Of a DNA stretch of 9,596 bases, positions 1 through 4,086 are shown piece by piece. The notes beneath the pieces are model-generated. The model was not told the origin of the DNA. It saw only the letters and a program-made list of their open reading frames with translations, and did not search any database. A program made the position numbers and the translations under genes. How positions within the stretch are numbered: the stretch's first letter is position 1; each line of letters opens with the position of its first letter. Origin of the DNA: Flavobacteriales bacterium UBA5692 (GTDB lineage: Bacteria; Bacteroidota; Bacteroidia; Flavobacteriales_D; Sanyastnellaceae); contig DIHQ01000107.1 in assembly GCA_002420235.1 (NCBI GenBank), positions 1 through 9,596 of the forward strand, in the 5' to 3' direction.

Positions 1-24
1 TCTATCCAGTTGAACTACGGGGCC
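1..24 (-). tRNA. 5' end of a tRNA, possibly tRNA-Arg (partial)
   Basis: Read on the minus strand, bases 24 to 1 give a 7-nt acceptor strand GGCCCCG, then U8 and A9, then a D-arm GTTC followed by AACTGGATAG. This matches the opening of a canonical tRNA: invariant U8, and the GG of the D-loop in the right place. The rest, including anticodon and 3' acceptor strand, lies outside the window. Bacteroidota tRNA-Arg genes often begin in this way, so arginine is the best guess, but the identity cannot be proved from 24 bases. Confidence 0.8.
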
Positions 25-34
25 AAAGAGAGGG

Positions 35-67
35 CGAAATTACTATGCAGATTGTTATTCTTGCAAC
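35..67 (-). promoter_or_regulatory. Candidate Bacteroidota-type promoter for the tRNA
   Basis: On the minus strand GTTG (67-64) is followed after 21 nt by TAATTTCG (42-35). This is one base away from the Bacteroidota -7 consensus TAnnTTTG, with a TTG-type -33 element at the usual 19-21 nt spacing. Transcription would start a few bases before the tRNA 5' end at 24. The assignment rests on motif match and position only. Confidence 0.35.
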
Positions 68-83
68 TTTTTTCAACGCGTTG

Positions 84-638
84 TTAGTACCCTAAAAAAG
101 GCGACTTTGGCATACCTGCAAAGCGTTTTCGACACGATTCTTCGCCTGAGGCATCCACGGTGTATGTCAATGAGGCAATTCGCCAACCGCGGAAGTCGGA
201 TTTTTCATCTCCGACGCGTAGTAAGGTAATCGCATCGTAACCGCAATGGCTGCAGGTTTGCTCTACCCAGAAATCATACGGCGCGCTGAATATCGCGACG
301 TCGCCGTCTACTCGGATATTGGGTTCCCATGTGCGTTCGAGGTAGGCTGGACCAGGCTGACCCAATCGGGAAGTGAAGGATGCACCGTTCATGTTAACGG
401 TTCGCCAGGTACCGGTCGAGTCAGTACTCCAACGCTGAAAATTGGCGTCTGGTAGTACGACTTCAGCGAGCATGGCACTGTCGTGCACAGCCAATCCTTC
501 AAAGATGTGTTGGACGGCATCGGCTACGGCCGCTGTCTCGTCATAGGTTAGGTGCAATTCTGAGGTTTGATCCGGAGCGTTAGTGCACGAACCAAAAGCC
601 ACGATAATTACGAGAATAGATAAGGAGATTTGACGCAT
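84..638 (-). CDS. NTF2-like / SnoaL-like domain lipoprotein
   Basis: A 184-residue predicted lipoprotein. Residues 1-18 form a hydrophobic signal peptide ending in a lipobox-like FGSC (Cys18), so the mature protein is probably lipid-anchored in the envelope. After a short linker, residues 36-161 look like the cone-shaped alpha+beta NTF2-like fold (SnoaL/DUF4440/lumazine-binding-like superfamily): an amphipathic helix AVQHIFEGLAVHDSAMLAEV (41-60), then beta strands, closing with GWRIASLTYTV (151-161), a typical last strand. Members with this ending are usually of unknown function, binding small ligands or acting as enzymes, so no substrate is claimed. A CSHC pair (Cys129 and Cys132) lies in the stretch WVEQTCSHCGYDAITLL, with a further Cys169 near the C-terminus; the 'HCGYDA' stretch recalls other NTF2-like relatives. 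The start is the only Met giving an intact signal peptide. The gene stands alone, divergent from the next gene and followed by the tRNA. Confidence 0.72.
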   Translation of the reverse strand: MRQISLSILVIIVAFGSCTNAPDQTSELHLTYDETAAVADAVQHIFEGLAVHDSAMLAEVVLPDANFQRWSTDSTGTWRTVNMNGASFTSRLGQPGPAYLERTWEPNIRVDGDVAIFSAPYDFWVEQTCSHCGYDAITLLRVGDEKSDFRGWRIASLTYTVDASGEESCRKRFAGMPKSPFLGY

Positions 639-701
639 ATGAAAGAAAAAAGCTGTGGATTTTGGACGGACAAACTAACACGAATGGCGATTTTAAAAAA
701 T

Positions 702-709
702 CAAAGTTA
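702..709 (-). promoter_or_regulatory. Candidate -7 element for the NTF2-like lipoprotein gene
   Basis: The minus strand reads TAACTTTG here, an exact match to TAnnTTTG, about 63 nt upstream of the start at 638. No good TTG was found at the expected -33 spacing, so only half of the promoter is supported. Confidence 0.3.
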
Positions 710-713
710 TTCA

Positions 714-745
714 TTTGGGGATTTAATTTCGATAGCTCAAATTTG
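714..745 (+). promoter_or_regulatory. Candidate promoter for the 767-1432 barrel gene
   Basis: TTTG (714-717) is followed after 20 nt by CAAATTTG (738-745). This matches the Bacteroidota pattern TTTG-N19-21-TAnnTTTG except for the first base of the -7 element. It would give a leader of about 15 nt before the ATG at 767, which supports that start over the longer open frame beginning at 662. The -7 octamer is its own reverse complement, and a TTTG also sits on the minus strand at 767-764, 18 nt away, so weak bidirectional use is conceivable. Confidence 0.45.
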
Positions 746-766
746 CGGCCTTATTTAATTATTCAA

Positions 767-1432
767 ATGAAAAAAGTAATTACACTTTTGTCTGCAGCAT
801 TTATCATTGCTGCTGCGTCTGTGGTCTCTGCACAAGAGGCTTCGGAAAAAGAATTTGCCACATACGGAGCCGGACTGTCCATCAGTCCCTTTGGACCAGC
901 TCTGAACTTGTCCTACAACATTGATGCGAAGAATACAATCAGCGTCGGGTTTGGTGGATTACCTGAAGGTGATGTTCCTGAGGGATTTTTGCCTGAATTA
1001 GATGTGCTGGGCCCTTACACTGCCACTGGAACTTCGTCTTGGATGGGCGTTTTCTGGAGACATCGACCATTTGAAAAATTGCCGATCGGATTTAATGTGG
1101 GATTGGCCTCAGGACAAATTGAGAATAATCTCACAGCTTCCATCCCAATGCATGCGGGCGAAGATGAGTATGCTTCGTATAGTGTCACCTACACCGAAAA
1201 TCCCGTGATGTATTTTGGTTTAAACTTTGGTTCAAAGCCGGTTAAGGGTTTTCAAGCCGGTTTTGATTTAGGCGTTTTATCCACAGGTGGTGCCGTTATT
1301 CAGTACACTGGAGACATGGATGAATATGACGAACATCCAGATGACCGCGCAGCCGAGATGGACGACATTAAGTCAAATTTTGCCTGGAGTATGCTTCCGA
1401 ACATTCAACTTTCTGTTAGTTACGGATTTTAA
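767..1432 (+). CDS. Small outer-membrane beta-barrel protein of unknown function
   Basis: A 221-residue exported protein. It opens with a textbook Sec signal peptide (MKK, then a hydrophobic core rich in Ala, Ile and Val, ending VSAQ; cleavage near residue 19). The mature part is a series of alternating hydrophobic/polar strands with Gly and aromatic residues, such as TYGAGLSISPF, FNVGLASGQI, VMYFGLNFG and FQAGFDLGVLS. It ends in QLSVSYGF, whose terminal Phe is the usual C-terminal signature of an outer-membrane barrel. At this size 8 strands are likely. An acidic loop (DMDEYDEHPDDRAAEMDD) comes just before the last strands. No specific family could be named. The frame stays open upstream to 662, but those codons look non-coding and contain the candidate promoter, so the ATG at 767 was chosen. 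The gene is monocistronic: divergent promoter region upstream, strong terminator downstream. Confidence 0.75.
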   Translation: MKKVITLLSAAFIIAAASVVSAQEASEKEFATYGAGLSISPFGPALNLSYNIDAKNTISVGFGGLPEGDVPEGFLPELDVLGPYTATGTSSWMGVFWRHRPFEKLPIGFNVGLASGQIENNLTASIPMHAGEDEYASYSVTYTENPVMYFGLNFGSKPVKGFQAGFDLGVLSTGGAVIQYTGDMDEYDEHPDDRAAEMDDIKSNFAWSMLPNIQLSVSYGF

Positions 1433-1458
1433 TCTGCGGTCAAATTAAATACCGACTT

Positions 1459-1489
1459 CCCCCAGCGCGAAAGCGCTGGGGGTTTTTTT
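1459..1489 (+). terminator. Rho-independent terminator of the barrel gene
   Basis: A perfect 10-bp stem, CCCCCAGCGC (1459-1468) with GCGCTGGGGG (1473-1482), is closed by a GAAA tetraloop (GNRA type) and followed by seven T residues (1483-1489). It lies 27 nt after the stop at 1432. On the minus strand the hairpin is not followed by a T-run, so it should terminate mainly plus-strand transcription. The T-run overlaps the stop codon of the convergent TIGR03643 gene. Confidence 0.93.
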
Positions 1490-1799
1490 ATCCTTTTTGG
1501 TTTGCGCTTTTGAAGCGATTGATGTTCCCATTCCGATTGCTTTGGTGCTTGGTGGTGCGGCCTTTGACGCGCTTGCGCCACATATGAAAGGAGCTGCGCT
1601 TCATATGTTTGCGCATGATGGCTCGGACGTGGTTTTCCTTGAGCCCGTATTGCATCTCAATCGCCTCAAACGGCGTGCGATCTTCCCATGCCATTTCGAT
1701 GATGCGATCGATGACCTCCGGGTCGAGAGAGGCTCCGTCGTTTTTGAAGTTGTCCGGTTCAATAGGCAGCACGGTAGGGTAACCAGTTAACCGGGGCAT
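1488..1799 (-). CDS. TIGR03643 family protein (DUF2805)
   Basis: A 103-residue soluble protein. Residues 27-85 carry the family signature: PEVIDRIIEMAWEDRTPFEAI, then YGLKENHVRAIMRKHMKRSSF, then MWRKRVKGRTTKH. The family has no experimentally established role known to me. The middle section (about 44-66, FEAIEMQYGLKENHVRAIMRKHM) has the helix-turn-helix look of small DNA-binding domains, and the basic segment after it would suit nucleic-acid contact; this is inference. Typical members are nearer 70-85 residues; this one has about 26 extra N-terminal residues and a basic, Asn-rich tail of about 18 residues after the conserved KH. No better internal Met exists upstream of the conserved core. 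It is the last gene of a three-gene minus-strand cluster, 11 nt after the two-helix protein, and its TAA sits in the T-run of the convergent terminator. Confidence 0.85.
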   Translation of the reverse strand: MPRLTGYPTVLPIEPDNFKNDGASLDPEVIDRIIEMAWEDRTPFEAIEMQYGLKENHVRAIMRKHMKRSSFHMWRKRVKGRTTKHQSNRNGNINRFKSANQKG

Positions 1800-1810
1800 A
1801 GGTTCTTATC

Positions 1811-1990
1811 TCAACGCTTCGCGCGCAGTAACGCTATGGCCCAAAGCAGCAGTCCGATGATCAGCACTACCGCTCCCACATTAAACACCGTCTCAGCACC
1901 CATGAGGTGATTGAGTTTGAACGCAGTGCCGGTTTCGATGAGGGCCAGACCGACTAAGCTCAGGATGCGGGGAATGCGATCGGTTGCCAT
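1811..1990 (-). CDS. Small two-helix membrane protein, GldL-like hairpin
   Basis: A 59-residue protein with two hydrophobic helices (about residues 7-24 and 35-55) joined by a short turn FKLNHLMGAETV. It ends in a basic tail LLRAKR, suggesting both termini are cytoplasmic. The 'FKxxHxxGA' turn followed by a second Gly-rich helix resembles the N-terminal transmembrane hairpin of the gliding/T9SS motor protein GldL, but the long cytoplasmic part of GldL is absent. It should therefore be seen as a relative in shape, not as GldL. The frame is open upstream to 2119, overlapping the barrel gene. The ATG at 1990 was chosen because it begins just before the first helix and leaves a 10-nt gap to the upstream stop. 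It sits between, and is probably co-transcribed with, the MetA-type barrel gene and the TIGR03643 gene. Confidence 0.6.
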   Translation of the reverse strand: MATDRIPRILSLVGLALIETGTAFKLNHLMGAETVFNVGAVVLIIGLLLWAIALLRAKR

Positions 1991-2000
1991 GAAGGAAGGA

Positions 2001-2744
2001 TCAAGGATTTGTTGAGGAAGGTAAAATACGACGACAGTAGCCGAAAGTGAACCGGAAGGCATCGTTTTTAAGTGCTTGTTCGAATCCCACGTTAACCTGG
2101 GCAATCTCGTCGACATCAAGCAATGCCCCCGAATGGAGCCTCATTCCCCCAGTTGTTTGCCACACCGGCTCAAAAAATACTGTCCAGCCTTGCCATCCAA
2201 CTTGACGAGCCACGGCTCCGGTAACAACCATCTCAGTTGAGTCCGCACCCCAGCGCACGCCCCAATTGGCACGGGCAGACCAGCGTTTTCCGTCCGTCCA
2301 TTCCGCACACATTCGGTGCCAAGAGGGGACGCGTGTGCTCGAGGTGACTCGGTTAAGGTCCGCCTCCAGTTCCGACACCCACGCGACTCGAAACCGGTCG
2401 GCATTCGGAACGATGTTCCATTTGATGCCGCCGCGTGCCTCCTCTGCTTCACCGAGCGATTGGGAGAACCGCGCGCCAACCCGAACTTCAACCCGATCTC
2501 GAAACCCGTATCGAATGACGCCCACTGGCACAGCGTAGCTGAACTCTTCCATATCTGCCCCGTCTGGTGTTGACCATTGGAGCCAGCCGCCGGCTTCGAT
2601 TTGCGTCGAACCCCACGGTACGGTTCCCGCTGAATGCGCAGTAAAGGGTTGTTCGGCATCGATAGCGCTTTGGCCCGTCGCAATGGAAGCAAAGGCGAAA
2701 GAGGCGATGCCGCAGAGGATTCGGTTTAAACGATTCAAAATCAT
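2001..2744 (-). CDS. Outer-membrane transporter-type barrel (Phenol_MetA_deg-like)
   Basis: A 247-residue protein with a signal peptide (residues 1 to about 24, ending SIATG/QS). The first mature segment follows the layout of the 'MetA-pathway of phenol degradation' porin-like family (PF13557): EQPFTAHSAGTVPWGSTQIEAG (31-52, slightly longer), then AVPVGVIRYGFRDRVEVRVG (71-90). Family members are predicted outer-membrane beta barrels loosely annotated as transporters; the substrate is unknown and the phenol name should not be taken literally. The remainder shows alternating strands such as WSARANWGVRWG and FRFTFGY. Unusually, the protein does not stop at the last strand but runs on about 8 residues (ending SSTNP). 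It is the first gene of the three-gene cluster, only 10 nt before the two-helix protein, and diverges from the plus-strand gene at 2789. Confidence 0.72.
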   Translation of the reverse strand: MILNRLNRILCGIASFAFASIATGQSAIDAEQPFTAHSAGTVPWGSTQIEAGGWLQWSTPDGADMEEFSYAVPVGVIRYGFRDRVEVRVGARFSQSLGEAEEARGGIKWNIVPNADRFRVAWVSELEADLNRVTSSTRVPSWHRMCAEWTDGKRWSARANWGVRWGADSTEMVVTGAVARQVGWQGWTVFFEPVWQTTGGMRLHSGALLDVDEIAQVNVGFEQALKNDAFRFTFGYCRRILPSSTNP

Positions 2745-2781
2745 CTAATCAAGTGTAACCTTTTGCATTGGTTAACGTAGA

Positions 2782-2789
2782 CAAAAGTA
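2782..2789 (-). promoter_or_regulatory. Candidate -7 element for the barrel/hairpin/TIGR03643 cluster
   Basis: The minus strand reads TACTTTTG, an exact TAnnTTTG match, 37 nt upstream of the start at 2744, giving a leader of roughly 30 nt. No TTG was found at the expected -33 spacing. The element overlaps the first base of the ATG of the divergent gene, so the two transcription units would share this 44-nt space. Confidence 0.35.
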
Positions 2790-3097
2790 TGACGAGTTCT
2801 ACCTTGATTTTGGTGATATTGGGGGTTATCACCCTGATTTACGGTCCAAAAGCAGTGCAATACCAAATGCGAATCACCAACCGTTGGAAGGTGTATTGGC
2901 GGTTGGTCAATCAGTCTAAAGCGGCATTGCGTAATGGTGATCAGCAGCTGAGTCAACAACTGCGTAACCTCTCCAAAGGACACCTCTCCAAAGTATTGCA
3001 GATGCAACGCCGCCGTCGGTTGGTCACAGCGTTCTCAATGCTGTTGTTGGGCGGACTCTACGGTGCGATGAGTGCAATGGGCCTAATCGCCGTCTGA
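2789..3097 (+). CDS. Hypothetical small membrane protein with two transmembrane helices
   Basis: A 102-residue protein not recognised as any family. Residues 4-19 (STLILVILGVITLIYG) and about 79-101 (VTAFSMLLLGGLYGAMSAMGLIA) are hydrophobic helices. Between them is a polar, strongly basic stretch of about 58 residues rich in Gln, Asn, Lys and Arg, ending in RRRR (74-77). By the positive-inside rule this middle part faces the cytoplasm and probably forms long amphipathic helices (QQLSQQLRNLSKGHLSKVLQ). The frame is also open from a TTG at 2768, but the ATG at 2789 places the first helix right at the N-terminus and is preferred. It diverges from the barrel cluster and converges with the DUF4249 gene, leaving 7 nt between stop codons and no hairpin terminator. 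Confidence 0.6.
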   Translation: MTSSTLILVILGVITLIYGPKAVQYQMRITNRWKVYWRLVNQSKAALRNGDQQLSQQLRNLSKGHLSKVLQMQRRRRLVTAFSMLLLGGLYGAMSAMGLIAV

Positions 3098-3104
3098 CAG
3101 TCTC

Positions 3105-4082
3105 TTATTCAAAAGTAAGGGGGAGTATGCTGCTCGTATAGAGACCGAAGCACCCGTATCCGCTGCTGATGTTACTGTAAGCCAAAAGGGGTTCTGCAGA
3201 AAGGGGCCCATTGCCCGTATTTTGAATCAAATCTAATCGATCATAGTACCGCGCCATTTCGGCAGAAATGGCACAAACTTCGATGACGATTGGTTCGGCC
3301 GATATAGCCTCCAATTCCGGACCCCAAGCTTCTTGGAAAAGTTGGAAAGGCAGACCATTCAGTGCTTCCACGGGGTTGATGTCCTGGATTAAGTACCCGC
3401 GACATAATTGATTCCAAACGATGCGCGGGTCGTCTTCCACGCGGGGATTGAGCACTACGTAGCCTCCGAATTTTACTTCCTCATCCTCATCCTCATCCTC
3501 TTCGAAATCCTCCCAATTGAATATCTTCTGGGCCCGGACGAGGAAGTAATCTGCTGCATCCGGTCGATTGGGAAGCGTTAGTGAGAAGTCAATGGTACGA
3601 GACAAATAGGTATTCTCTTCATTTTCCTCTACGAATTCATCTTCGATGGCAGTCGCATACGAATAGGCGTAAATTCCGACGCTGTCGATTTGCGGAGGCA
3701 TGACCTGCTCTGCGGTGACCGCCTCAAACTCTGGGGCTTCTACGGTTAGCGTCCAATTCCCGTCTTCCAATTCGACATCAGTTAATACGTGCCCCAAGCC
3801 TTCCACCCAATCGGCCTCGCCGCCCCATGTTATGCTGTTTCCAGTAGCGTGTTCGAGGGTGTACACGGCTTCTTTGATCCGTTTGCTACCGATGGAGTCG
3901 AGGATGCCGGCGGACGAATGGGCACGGGCTACCAAGGAGTCCGCCAGCGGACGCGCCATGAAAGTCACTGCGATTTTCGGATCGTGCTCAGGGAAGTCAA
4001 TTTCGCGAACGACCCCATCGCCAAACTTGCCACATCCGGTAGCACAGAGTATCAAAGCTGGAAGGAGATTGAGGTGCTTCAT
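3105..4082 (-). CDS. DUF4249 family lipoprotein, partner of the TonB-dependent receptor
   Basis: A 325-residue predicted outer-membrane lipoprotein. The signal peptide ends in ATGC (lipid-modified Cys17). The mature protein follows the DUF4249 plan: an N-terminal beta-sandwich-like part with strands such as NWTLTVEAPEFEAVTAEQVMPP (109-130, where the family has its 'A.T.iP' stretch), a central region, then QLFQEAWG-type helix and the closing motif AYSNISSGYGCFGLYTSS (301-318), the family's 'sNI.nG.G.Fg.y' signature. DUF4249 proteins in Bacteroidota are commonly encoded next to TonB-dependent receptors and are thought to be accessory surface lipoproteins, unlike SusD in sequence; ligand unknown. 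Oddities are two acidic loops: EDEFVEENEEN (147-157) and an uninterrupted run of nine Glu/Asp (194-202) encoded by a hexamer repeat. The open frame extends upstream into the receptor gene, but the Met at 4082 begins the signal peptide and lies 4 nt after the receptor stop. Confidence 0.82.
   Translation of the reverse strand: MKHLNLLPALILCATGCGKFGDGVVREIDFPEHDPKIAVTFMARPLADSLVARAHSSAGILDSIGSKRIKEAVYTLEHATGNSITWGGEADWVEGLGHVLTDVELEDGNWTLTVEAPEFEAVTAEQVMPPQIDSVGIYAYSYATAIEDEFVEENEENTYLSRTIDFSLTLPNRPDAADYFLVRAQKIFNWEDFEEDEDEDEEVKFGGYVVLNPRVEDDPRIVWNQLCRGYLIQDINPVEALNGLPFQLFQEAWGPELEAISAEPIVIEVCAISAEMARYYDRLDLIQNTGNGPLSAEPLLAYSNISSGYGCFGLYTSSILPLTFE
3479..3500. repeat. Hexanucleotide tandem repeat inside the DUF4249 gene
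   Basis: Three perfect CCTCAT units (3479-3496) plus a partial fourth (CCTC). On the coding strand this gives alternating GAG/GAT codons, i.e. Glu-Asp pairs within residues 194-202. Because the unit is six bases, gain or loss of a copy would add or remove two acidic residues without a frameshift. Confidence 0.85.
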
Positions 4083-4086
4083 GGGA

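Noticed and set aside
74..83. CAACGCGTTG palindrome between the lipoprotein stop and the tRNA, considered as a terminator
   Set aside because: Only ten bases with no loop, and on the minus strand it is followed by A residues, not T; it does not make a terminator hairpin.
662..766. N-terminal extension of the barrel gene (open frame from ATG 662)
   Set aside because: It puts 35 polar residues before a perfect signal peptide and covers the candidate promoter at 714-745; the ATG at 767 is far more likely.
1459..1489. The GC-rich hairpin considered as a bidirectional terminator for the minus-strand cluster
   Set aside because: The minus strand after the hairpin reads AAGTCGG with no T-run, so only plus-strand termination is well supported.
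1497..1790. Plus-strand open frame opposite the TIGR03643 gene
   Set aside because: The minus strand carries an unmistakable family signature; the plus frame is a mirror artefact.
1991..2119. Longer start of the two-helix protein, overlapping the MetA-type barrel gene
   Set aside because: The extension is out of frame with the barrel and reads as its shadow; the ATG at 1990 gives normal operon spacing.
2141..2692. Minus-strand 183-codon frame inside the MetA-type barrel gene
   Set aside because: It has a basic, low-complexity composition and lies entirely within the better supported barrel frame.
2741..3007. Minus-strand open frame of 88 codons opposite the two-helix protein
   Set aside because: No signal, membrane segment or family-like pattern; the plus-strand frame has clear helices and a sensible start, so this is a shadow.
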